Assembly: GCA_003558625.1 (NCBI GenBank)
Contig: PWPP01000054.1
Coordinates: 1 to 14,729, forward strand
Direction of reading: 5' to 3'
DNA length: 14,729 nucleotides
From: Syntrophomonas sp.
GTDB taxonomy: Bacteria > Bacillota > Syntrophomonadia > Syntrophomonadales > Syntrophomonadaceae
The stretch's first letter is position 1. The number at the start of each line of letters is the position of its first letter. The position numbers and the translations under genes are program-made. The notes under the pieces were generated by a model. That model saw only the letters and a program-made list of their open reading frames with translations. It did no database searches and was not told where the DNA came from. Of this stretch, positions 1 through 6,298 are shown in pieces.

Positions 1-72
1 ATAACGGCGGAAAAAATATTTTATAAATTAAAGGAATTAAAGGTTTTCGGGGGAACATATTATATAGGATGA
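1..72 (+). CDS. Possible 3' end of an upstream gene (partial)
   Basis: Frame 1 is open from the first base and ends at TGA 70-72, giving 23 residues that include TAEKIFYKLKEL and finish in GGTYYIG. The charged, helix-like composition looks protein-like. The other two plus frames stop quickly. No start codon or upstream sequence is visible, so this could equally be chance open frame in AT-rich DNA. I do not recognise a family. Confidence 0.25.
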   Translation: MTAEKIFYKLKELKVFGGTYYIG

Positions 73-136
73 ACAACACCAGATTTATATTCTTTTTGCA
101 GAGGCAAACCGGATAATGGGACAAAGGATGTTTAAT

Positions 137-355
137 ATGAATTTGGACACGCGTACAAAAGATAATAGAGAAAACGGGGTATTATTGCCCCAGTGCGTGA
201 ACTGCCATGAAGTACCGTCGGCCGGGATCTCAGGAGGAATGAAAACCAGGCAGGGCTTTTTGTGTAAAGCATGCCTGGCAGAGCGTATCCCGGTGGGCTC
301 AGGCAGGGATGAATATATTGATCTGCTGAAAAAAATCAAGGACTTGATCAAATAA
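137..355 (+). CDS. csfB: Gin/CsfB anti-sigma factor (sporulation)
   Basis: Small zinc-finger protein of the Gin (CsfB) family, which in B. subtilis binds and inhibits sigma factors, notably sigma-G, so that late forespore genes are not switched on too early. The 72-residue product has two Cys-x2-Cys pairs at C20/C23 and C43/C46, around a GISGGMKTR stretch that is typical of the family. A basic/acidic helix (YIDLLKKIKDLIK) follows. B. subtilis CsfB is 64 residues, so the length fits. I chose ATG 137 because AAAGG at 123-127 lies 9 bases upstream. An in-frame ATG at 116 would add seven residues but has poorer spacing from its nearest GAGG. The position just before a YaaO-type decarboxylase also matches csfB context. 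No convincing sigma-F or sigma-G promoter could be read upstream. Confidence 0.85.
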   Translation: MNLDTRTKDNRENGVLLPQCVNCHEVPSAGISGGMKTRQGFLCKACLAERIPVGSGRDEYIDLLKKIKDLIK

Positions 356-583
356 GAACAGACCTTCATTTTGATAACACCCCCGCGGACTGGGTGGGAT
401 GATTAAAGCAAGTATAGAAGCTACAGGAGCAGGATAGTAAAATATAGATCCCGCCTGGCCTAAAATTTGGTTCTGTCTGATTTTGATGCGCCGGTGAAGA
501 CGATCACCTTTATTCATAAAATAATGGAGGCAGCAAGCAGGCACAAATTTTTTTTATGAAAAATAAATCGGGAAGATAAAAAA
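356..583. other. Gap between csfB and the decarboxylase gene
   Basis: No credible gene is seen here. Two small inverted repeats are present: CACCC/GGGTG at 378-382/392-396 and GGTGA/TCACC at 493-497/504-508. The second is followed by CTTTATTC and could be a weak terminator for csfB. No clear sigma-A promoter could be assigned to the decarboxylase. Confidence 0.4.
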
Positions 584-2026
584 ATGACAAATCCCACCCC
601 TATTTACTCGGCCTTACAAGCGTATGCTCAGGCCGCCAACCTTCGTTTCCATATGCCCGGGCATATTGGGAAAATGGCGATACTGGCTCCGGAACTCGAT
701 CAGTTATCCAGGCTGGACCTCACCGAAGTAATAGGTTTGGATGATTTCCACATGCCGCAGGGCATCATCGCTGCCTCCCAACAGCTACTGCAAAGGGCTT
801 TTCATAGTGCCGGCAGTTATTATCTGGTCAATGGAGCGACCTCAGGCATTCAAAGCCTGATTTTGAGTCTTTGTCCGGAAGGCGACACCCTGATCCTGCC
901 CCGAAATGCCCACCGTTCTTTTTTTGCAGCCCTGGTATTATCTGGGGCCAGGCCGGTGTATCTTCCGCTGCAGTATGAGCCCACCACTGGTATCGCCCTG
1001 GCCGTTTGTGCGGCTGAGGTTGAAAAAGCCTGGCAAAAGCATCCGGAGGCCCGCATGGCTTTTCTCACCAGTCCCAGTTATTATGGAACCACCTGTGAAA
1101 TTGGTAAAATAACGGAAACCGCAGCTGCCATGGGGAGGAACATCCTGGTGGATGAAGCCCATGGGGCCCATTTTTCCTTTCATCCCGCCTATCCTGCCCC
1201 GGCTTTACAAAAAGGAGCAGGAGCGGTGGTACAGGGCATGCACAAAACCCTGCCGGTTCTTAATCCGGGTGCCTGCCTGCACCTGGGGCAGAATTATCCC
1301 GGGGATGAAGCCGCCCTGGAGGCCTGTATCAGTTTATTATCCACCACCAGCCCCTCCTATCCTCTTTTGGCATCCATGGAAAGGGCCCGTCATCTAATGG
1401 AGACCGTGGGGGAGGAGTACCTGGACCGGGCTCTGGAACGATCCCGGCGCTGTATAGCCGGCATTGACCAAATAAAAGGACTTTGGTCTTTACAGGGCTT
1501 AATGGGGCAAGTTTCGGGAGTAGAAGCCATGGATCCCTTAAAAGTGGTGGTGTCGGTACGGGAAACCGGTCTCAGCGGCTACCAGTTTGCCCGTATTTTA
1601 CGGGAGGAATATGCGATCCAGCTGGAACTGGCCGAAGAGCATATCATTTTGGCCCTGTTTTCTCTATTACACCGGGAAAAAGACTGGGAAGATTTTAGTG
1701 CGGCCCTGCAGGATATTGCGCTGCGCTACCCCGGAAAGAAGCGGATCTTAACCGAAGCAGAAGTGCCGCCCCTGCCCGCGGTGGCTTTAACCCCGCGCCA
1801 GGCGTTTAACCGTCCCGGCAGAAAGATGCCATTCAGCCAATGCAGCGGCTGGATAGCAGCTGAAATGCTGGTCCCTTATCCGCCGGGCATCCCCTGCGTG
1901 TTGCCGGGGGAAATCATCACCACCGAAAGCATAGCATATATTCAGCACCTGGCAAAAAACGGAGCCCATATCCAGGGGCCCCGGGATGCAACCCTAACGT
2001 ATTTACGGGTTATCGAGCCGGATTAA
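584..2026 (+). CDS. yaaO: PLP-dependent Orn/Lys/Arg decarboxylase family protein
   Basis: Fold-type I pyridoxal-phosphate enzyme of the Orn/Lys/Arg decarboxylase group, predicted to remove CO2 from a basic amino acid to make a polyamine precursor in the cytoplasm. Visible landmarks are HMPGH at residues 23-27, NGATSG at 83-88, SPSYYGTT at 163-170, the cofactor-binding DEAH at 190-193 and GMHKT with the Schiff-base lysine K221. A separate C-terminal domain follows. At 480 residues it matches the short YaaO/SpeA type; the N-terminal receiver-like wing domain of inducible enterobacterial decarboxylases is missing. The start has only a weak ribosome site (GGAAG, about 8 bases upstream). In B. subtilis yaaO lies between csfB and tmk; here csfB is its left neighbour but holB follows directly. 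The substrate (arginine, lysine or ornithine) cannot be read from the sequence. Confidence 0.88.
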   Translation: MTNPTPIYSALQAYAQAANLRFHMPGHIGKMAILAPELDQLSRLDLTEVIGLDDFHMPQGIIAASQQLLQRAFHSAGSYYLVNGATSGIQSLILSLCPEGDTLILPRNAHRSFFAALVLSGARPVYLPLQYEPTTGIALAVCAAEVEKAWQKHPEARMAFLTSPSYYGTTCEIGKITETAAAMGRNILVDEAHGAHFSFHPAYPAPALQKGAGAVVQGMHKTLPVLNPGACLHLGQNYPGDEAALEACISLLSTTSPSYPLLASMERARHLMETVGEEYLDRALERSRRCIAGIDQIKGLWSLQGLMGQVSGVEAMDPLKVVVSVRETGLSGYQFARILREEYAIQLELAEEHIILALFSLLHREKDWEDFSAALQDIALRYPGKKRILTEAEVPPLPAVALTPRQAFNRPGRKMPFSQCSGWIAAEMLVPYPPGIPCVLPGEIITTESIAYIQHLAKNGAHIQGPRDATLTYLRVIEPD

Positions 2027-2080
2027 TTCGGGGCCATGCTTGCCCCAGAGTTTAGAAAACCAGAAAATGGGAGGATGATC

Positions 2081-3037
2081 ATGGACTATTTAGCCCCCTT
2101 ATGGGGACAGGAGCAGGCCCGGGAAATTTTAAACCGCGGGATAAAAGAAGACCGGATAAGCCATGCATATCTTTTCCTGGGTCCGGAGGGAGTTGGAAAA
2201 TTCACCGTTGCCCGCGCTTTTGCCTATCAACTGATTGCGGCTGCGGATCCCCGGGCAAAACTATATTTTCAGGAAAACATGCACCCGGATTTGTTGATCC
2301 TGGAAAAACCGGCAGGAAAAAAGATGGTGGCCAAAGAGCAAATAAGCAAGGAGCTTAAGCCCTGGCTTGCGATAAAACCCTACCGGGCCCGGAAAAAAAT
2401 AGCCATTATCAGGGACAGCCACCATATGAGCGCCGCTGCGGCCAATGCCTTGCTGAAAATGCTGGAGGAACCTCCCTCCTATGCCGTCATCATCCTGATC
2501 GCTGACCAGGATCAATTACTTAAGACCATCATATCTCGCTGTCAGCCGATACGGTTCCATTTGATAGCCGACCGTTTCCTCGAAGAATATTTCAGCGGGC
2601 AGGGATTTGATCCGCAACAGGCCCGGCGCAGAGCCCAGATCGCCCAGGGCAGCATGGCGACTGCCGTTCTATTAGCCGCCGAAGAAGATGAAAGCCTGTG
2701 GTCAGAGGTTCAGGATATCGTCAAGGCCCTGGCCGGGGGCGGGGAAATTGAGATTTTCCGCAGTGCGGATATTATTGAAAAACATCCCTTGCTGGCGGTC
2801 AATCTGCTGGCCACGATTTTGAGGGATTTACAGATATATATGCATACCGGGAGTTCCGAGGGCATGATTATTACCGACAACGTGGAACTGGCCAAAATTC
2901 TGCCGGGCCTGGATGAAGCCAAACTCAGCCAGGGGGTGACGACACTAAATCACTGGAAAAAACATTACCGGGACAATACCAATTCGCTGCTGTTAAGCAT
3001 AAAAATTTCCTATATCATTAAGGATGCATTACAATAA
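2081..3037 (+). CDS. holB: DNA polymerase III delta-prime subunit
   Basis: AAA+ subunit of the clamp loader that places the sliding clamp on primed DNA during replication. The 318-residue protein shows the Walker A motif G34-PEGVGK-40, a family-typical NALLKMLEEPP segment at 122-132 and SRCQ at 152-155. The C-terminal half is helical, as expected for the clamp-loader collar. I chose ATG 2081 because GGGAGG at 2069-2074 is 6 bases upstream. The frame is open further upstream (from ATG 2036), but that start has no ribosome site. Oddly, the four-cysteine zinc module that most delta-prime and gamma subunits carry after the first helices is absent; the region reads ADPRAKLYFQENMHPDL with no cysteine. 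The gene heads a compact plus-strand run through rsmI. Identity is firm from motifs and context. Confidence 0.93.
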   Translation: MDYLAPLWGQEQAREILNRGIKEDRISHAYLFLGPEGVGKFTVARAFAYQLIAAADPRAKLYFQENMHPDLLILEKPAGKKMVAKEQISKELKPWLAIKPYRARKKIAIIRDSHHMSAAAANALLKMLEEPPSYAVIILIADQDQLLKTIISRCQPIRFHLIADRFLEEYFSGQGFDPQQARRRAQIAQGSMATAVLLAAEEDESLWSEVQDIVKALAGGGEIEIFRSADIIEKHPLLAVNLLATILRDLQIYMHTGSSEGMIITDNVELAKILPGLDEAKLSQGVTTLNHWKKHYRDNTNSLLLSIKISYIIKDALQ

Positions 3038-3110
3038 AGAATGAATATCTGCTGAAGAAAAACAGCAATGACATAAAATATATTTTTATGAAACCAAGGG
3101 GGTTAATAAA

Positions 3111-3830
3111 TTGCCTGCAGTCGTTGGAGTCAGATTTAAATCCGCAGGAAAGATATATTATTTTGGGTGCGATAATATGGACATCGAAGCGGGTGATGAA
3201 GTGATTGTGCAAACCGTCAGGGGTATAGAATACGGCAAAGTGGTGGTGGGAAAACGGGATCTGGCAGAAAAGGATCTGGTACTCCCCTTAAAGAACGTTT
3301 TGCGCCTGGCAGATGCCAATGATAAAAAGAATTATCAAAAGAACAAGGACAAAGCTATCGAGGCTCTGGCCTTATGTAAAAGCAAAATCAAGGAACACAA
3401 GCTTCCCATGCGTTTAATCGATGTGGAATACACCTTCGATATGGGAAAAATCATCTTTTACTTCACCGCTGAAGGACGGGTGGACTTCAGGGAGCTGGTG
3501 AAAGATCTGGCGGCGATCTTTAAAACCCGGATTGAGCTAAGGCAAATCGGGGTAAGGGATGAAGCCAAAATGCTGGGCGGCTTTGGGGCCTGCGGCCGCG
3601 AACTTTGCTGCTATCAATTTCTGGGAGAGTTTGAGCCCGTCTCCATCCGTATGGCCAAAGAACAAAACCTGTCCCTTAATCCCACCAAGATATCCGGTAT
3701 ATGCGGCCGTTTGATGTGCTGCCTGAAATATGAAAGCGGGTTTGGGCACAGGCGGCAAAAGTCGGGGGCGATAAATAATGAGCAACTCCAATCAGGAATT
3801 GAAAACCATCCTGCGGGAAATGATTCATGA
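3111..3830 (+). CDS. ricT: RicT/YaaT PSP1-domain protein, short C-terminus
   Basis: RicT (YaaT) is a cytoplasmic PSP1-domain protein. In B. subtilis it joins RicA and RicF in an Fe-S-bearing complex that aids RNase Y-dependent RNA maturation and promotes sporulation, competence and biofilm formation. The start is TTG 3111, with AAGGGGG at 3096-3102 eight bases upstream. The signature cysteines are all present: GACGRELCC with C161, C166, C167 and GICGRLMCC with C198, C203, C204. After CCLKYE (residue 208) the sequence departs from the family. It ends in about 31 residues of low-similarity, basic and polar sequence, for 239 residues in total against about 275 in B. subtilis. The last 53 bases overlap yabA, which is unusual. 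The end may be a natural truncation or a frameshift; see findings. Confidence 0.88.
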   Translation: MPAVVGVRFKSAGKIYYFGCDNMDIEAGDEVIVQTVRGIEYGKVVVGKRDLAEKDLVLPLKNVLRLADANDKKNYQKNKDKAIEALALCKSKIKEHKLPMRLIDVEYTFDMGKIIFYFTAEGRVDFRELVKDLAAIFKTRIELRQIGVRDEAKMLGGFGACGRELCCYQFLGEFEPVSIRMAKEQNLSLNPTKISGICGRLMCCLKYESGFGHRRQKSGAINNEQLQSGIENHPAGNDS

Positions 3831-4053
3831 GTTAGCGGAATTAAAGACCCGTATTACCGAGTTAGAAAAAAAATTAGGAGCCGGGGAAGAGGAACCGCCC
3901 CTCAGTGATGCTGTCAAGATAGAGTTACAGGCAGAATCGTATGAGCACCTGGGGAGAATATATTATGAAGGCTATCATGTTTGCCCCATTGCTTTTGGGG
4001 AGAGGCGCCATGAGCAATGTCTCTTCTGTCTGGTCTTTTTAGAAAGAGAGTAA
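3778..4053 (+). CDS. yabA: YabA, replication initiation control protein
   Basis: YabA binds DnaA and the DnaN sliding clamp and limits re-initiation of replication in Firmicutes. The 91-residue product has the expected layout. Residues 5-35 form a leucine/isoleucine heptad coiled coil used for oligomerisation. A short acidic linker follows, and then the C-terminal zinc domain with H67-V-C69 and C81-L-F-C84 inside HVCP...CLFCLVFL. It is shorter than the 119-residue B. subtilis protein, mainly in the coiled coil and linker. The ribosome site is the GGGGG run at about 3764-3768, some 9 bases upstream. The start codon lies inside the 3' end of ricT, so the two are probably translationally coupled; the next gene begins 5 bases after the stop. 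Confidence 0.92.
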   Translation: MSNSNQELKTILREMIHELAELKTRITELEKKLGAGEEEPPLSDAVKIELQAESYEHLGRIYYEGYHVCPIAFGERRHEQCLFCLVFLERE

Positions 4054-4058
4054 CATTT

Positions 4059-4820
4059 ATGGCAGCAACTCCGCTGAAAAAAAGGATTCCAGAGGATGAA
4101 AGCCTGGATGATTTAATCCTGGGCCAAATGAAACTTTGGCAAAGCAAAAAAGGCTACCGTTTTTCCATAGATGCGGTGTTACTGGCCCATTTTCCGCTCC
4201 TGGACCGGGTGGATCAGGTGGTGGACCTGGGAACCGGCAGCGGGGTTATCCCCCTTTTACTAGCGTACCGCAAACCCGGGCTTAAGATAACGGGATTGGA
4301 ATTGCAAAAAGGCCTGGCCCAAAGAGCGAGGCGTTCGGTAGCCTATAACCGCCTGGAGCAAAACATTCGCATTATAGAAGGGGATATCAAAAACACCGCC
4401 CGGATTCTGCCGGGAGGGAGGGTAGATCTGGTCACCAGCAATCCGCCCTATTGGAAAAAGGGGGAAGGGAAGGCGCCCGCCTGCCCGGAAACAGCCCTGG
4501 CCCGCCATGAGCTTGCCATCGATTTCAACCAGGTTGTTGAACAGGCTGGTTACCTGCTGGCAGCAGAAGGATGCCTGGCCCTGATTCAGCGTAGTGCGCG
4601 GCTGCAGGAAGCCCTGCAGGTCATGCAACACCATGGGCTTAAGGCGACCCGGTTGCGCATGATCCATTCCTTCCCGGACCAGGCAGCCAGGCTTTTTCTG
4701 CTGGAAGGCAAGAAAACCGGGGCCGAAACCGGGTTGGATATCCGGCCCCCCTTGTTTATCTATCAGGGGCCCGGCAAATACTGTGAAGAAATCAATGCCA
4801 TCTACCGGGGAGAGGGGTAG
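4059..4820 (+). CDS. yabB: tRNA1(Val) (adenine-37-N6)-methyltransferase family protein
   Basis: Class I S-adenosylmethionine-dependent methyltransferase of the YfiC/TrmN6 family, predicted to methylate N6 of adenine 37 in tRNA-Val. The 253-residue product has the SAM-binding motif D56-LGTGSG-62, an acidic motif II (GLELQ, about 79-83) and the catalytic N128-PPY-131 typical of N6-adenine methylases. The start is ATG 4059, with GAGAG at 4046-4050 eight bases upstream. An in-frame ATG at 4017 would overlap yabA by 37 bases and is less likely. The order yabA - yabB - rsmI agrees with B. subtilis except that yazA (GIY-YIG nuclease) is missing between yabB and rsmI. The exact tRNA target is inferred from the family. 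Confidence 0.9.
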   Translation: MAATPLKKRIPEDESLDDLILGQMKLWQSKKGYRFSIDAVLLAHFPLLDRVDQVVDLGTGSGVIPLLLAYRKPGLKITGLELQKGLAQRARRSVAYNRLEQNIRIIEGDIKNTARILPGGRVDLVTSNPPYWKKGEGKAPACPETALARHELAIDFNQVVEQAGYLLAAEGCLALIQRSARLQEALQVMQHHGLKATRLRMIHSFPDQAARLFLLEGKKTGAETGLDIRPPLFIYQGPGKYCEEINAIYRGEG

Positions 4821-4824
4821 CAGC

Positions 4825-5661
4825 GTGGGTAAGCTATATATATGCGCTACTCCCATCGGGAATTTAGAGGATGTGAGCATCCGGCTTTTAAAAACCTTAA
4901 GAAACGTGGATGTCATTGCCTGTGAAGATACCCGCCAGACATTGAAGCTGTTAAATCGATATAAAATCAGAAAAAAACTGCTCAGTTATCACCAACACAG
5001 CCAAAAAAGCCGGGAAGACCTGGTCCTAGAGCAGTTGCAGCAGGGTAAAAAGGTGGCCCTGGTCTCAGATTCAGGCATGCCTGCCATTTCCGACCCGGGA
5101 GCAGGCCTCATACAAAGGGCCATCGAAGCAGGTGTGGCCATCGAAGTTATTCCCGGCCCTTCGGCCCTAACCGCGGCCCTGGTATTATCGGGCCTGGACA
5201 GCACCGCCTTCATCTTTGAAGGGTTCCTGTCAGCCAGCCCCCAGAAGAGAAGAAAAAAACTGCAGGCATTAAAAGAAGAAAGCAGGACTCTGGTGCTTTA
5301 TGAAGCCCCGCACCGCTTAGCCTCCCATTTAAAAGACCTGGAAGAAATCATGGGCCCGGACAGAGAAATCGCGATAGTCCGGGAAATCAGCAAAATTCAC
5401 GAGGAAGTTCAGCGGGGACCGGTAAGCGCCGTGCGCCGGCATTTTGAAATCCAATCCCCCCGGGGGGAAATCTGTATGGTCATAGCCGGGCAAAAAGCAG
5501 CCCCGCCTGTAGTGGATCTGGAGCAAATAGCCCGGGAAATTGACCGGCTGTTGGAAAAAGGATGGAAAAAGAATGAGGCCTTTAAAATAAAGGCCCGGGA
5601 ATATCATATATCCAAATCACAAATTTACCAATATTATCTTCAGCAGGAAGAACGGGATTAG
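4825..5661 (+). CDS. rsmI: 16S rRNA 2'-O-ribose C1402 methyltransferase
   Basis: RsmI methylates the ribose of C1402 in the decoding centre of 16S rRNA, using S-adenosylmethionine. The 278-residue protein has the tetrapyrrole-methylase-like fold with family motifs in order: ATPIGNLED near the N-terminus, EDTRQTLKLL, SDSGMPAISDPGAGL, PGPSALTAAL, FEGFL and YEAPHRL. The C-terminal tail (KNEAFKIKAREYHISKSQIY) is the small helical domain usual in Firmicutes. I chose the GTG start at 4825. It lies directly before GKLYICATPIGN and 7 bases after the purine run GGGGAGAGGGG at 4807-4817. The longer frame from ATG 4783 would overlap yabB by 38 bases. The gene ends 11 bases from the stop of the opposing abrB gene, with no visible terminator between them. 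Confidence 0.95.
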   Translation: MGKLYICATPIGNLEDVSIRLLKTLRNVDVIACEDTRQTLKLLNRYKIRKKLLSYHQHSQKSREDLVLEQLQQGKKVALVSDSGMPAISDPGAGLIQRAIEAGVAIEVIPGPSALTAALVLSGLDSTAFIFEGFLSASPQKRRKKLQALKEESRTLVLYEAPHRLASHLKDLEEIMGPDREIAIVREISKIHEEVQRGPVSAVRRHFEIQSPRGEICMVIAGQKAAPPVVDLEQIAREIDRLLEKGWKKNEAFKIKAREYHISKSQIYQYYLQQEERD

Positions 5662-5672
5662 GGGCTATTGTC

Positions 5673-5924
5673 TTAAACTACGGCTTTACCCAGCTCGGTA
5701 GTACAACTGGCACAAAGGTTTTTGCCTTTATAATTAATAACATCTTCTGCATTGCCGCAGAATATGCAAGCGGGTTCGTACTTCTTCAGGATAATTTTTT
5801 CACCGTCCACATAAATTTCCAGGGCATCTTTTTCTTCGATTCCCATGGTGCGGCGTAATTCGATGGGAATTACGATTCTTCCGAGCTCATCCACTTTTCT
5901 TACTACTCCGGTTGATTTCATCAT
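5673..5924 (-). CDS. abrB: AbrB-type transition-state regulator with Cys4 tail
   Basis: DNA-binding swapped-hairpin regulator. In B. subtilis AbrB represses stationary-phase, biofilm and sporulation genes during growth. The first 50 residues (MKSTGVVRKVDELGRIVIP through EIYVDGEKIILKKY) are very close to the B. subtilis DNA-binding domain. The C-terminal half differs: it carries C53-x2-C56 and C71-x2-C74 around a GNAEDVINYKGKN stretch, which looks like a small zinc ribbon. The product is 83 residues. I chose ATG 5924, with AAAGGAGG (5944-5937 on minus) 12 bases upstream. A GTG at 5936 sits directly against the ribosome site and is unlikely to be used. A good promoter lies at 5972-6000. The position on the opposite strand between rsmI and metG is the same as in B. 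subtilis. Confidence 0.93.
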   Translation of the reverse strand: MMKSTGVVRKVDELGRIVIPIELRRTMGIEEKDALEIYVDGEKIILKKYEPACIFCGNAEDVINYKGKNLCASCTTELGKAVV

Positions 5925-5936
5925 ATTGGAACACAC

Positions 5937-6298
5937 CCTCCTTTCTACAAGGTTCGACTTCGCATGTTCAAAGCATACCAGTAATGGAAGAAATAGTCAA
6001 GCAAAATTCTCGCAAATACCAAAAAAATGTTTTAAAAAACAAAAAATAGTCGATATGCCGACCCTGGGAAGCATGGCGCCGACAATATTCGCCATCGAAT
6101 CCGGGGAAGATCAGTGACAGCCGCCATGTTTCCCGGCGGGCGCCGAACATGCTTCGAAAACAGGTTGATCCGCTGCTGCAGAAAGAGGGGGCGCGAGGAG
6201 TGACCTGCAACGGGGAATTGAAATAAGAGCATAGGGCCCCTTTTTTATGGTAAACTATACGATATATAAAACAGGTCCTAGCGTAAGGAGGAAGGCCA
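5937..6298. other. Gap between abrB and metG: hairpins, possible metG leader
   Basis: No credible protein gene is seen. From left to right the gap holds the abrB ribosome site and promoter. It then holds inverted repeats GTCG/CGAC (6049-6052/6059-6062), ATGGCG/CGCCAT (6073-6078/6090-6095) and CATGTT/AACATG with an inner CGGC/GCCG (6125-6151). A long-range stem of 11 pairs including two G-U joins 6182-6192 to 6236-6246 and ends in six T. An AT-rich segment that may hold a metG promoter (TATACGATATATAA at 6256-6269, no clear -35) comes before the metG ribosome site at 6285-6291. I found no T-box or SAM-riboswitch core sequence. Confidence 0.4.
5972..6000 (-). promoter_or_regulatory. abrB promoter (sigma-A type)
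   Basis: Read on minus, TTGACT (6000-5995), 17 bases, then TATGCT (5977-5972). AT-rich DNA lies further upstream. Spacing and match are good, and the abrB start codon is 48 bases beyond the -10 box. Confidence 0.75.

Noticed and set aside
1..136. Sigma-F or sigma-G promoter before csfB
   Set aside because: GGGAACATAT at 51-60 partly resembles a -10 box, but the last positions fail and no matching -35 box is at the right distance.
2030..2046. GGGGC/GCCCC hairpin between the decarboxylase gene and holB as a terminator
   Set aside because: Only five pairs and no T-run after it on either strand.
4260..4916. 218-codon minus-strand open frame opposite yabB and rsmI
   Set aside because: It lies antisense to two well-supported genes, has low-complexity proline/glycine-rich sequence and no recognisable motif.
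6100..6298. T-box or SAM riboswitch for metG
   Set aside because: Neither the T-box core (GGGTGGNACCGCG-like) nor the SAM-I core could be found; only generic stems are present.
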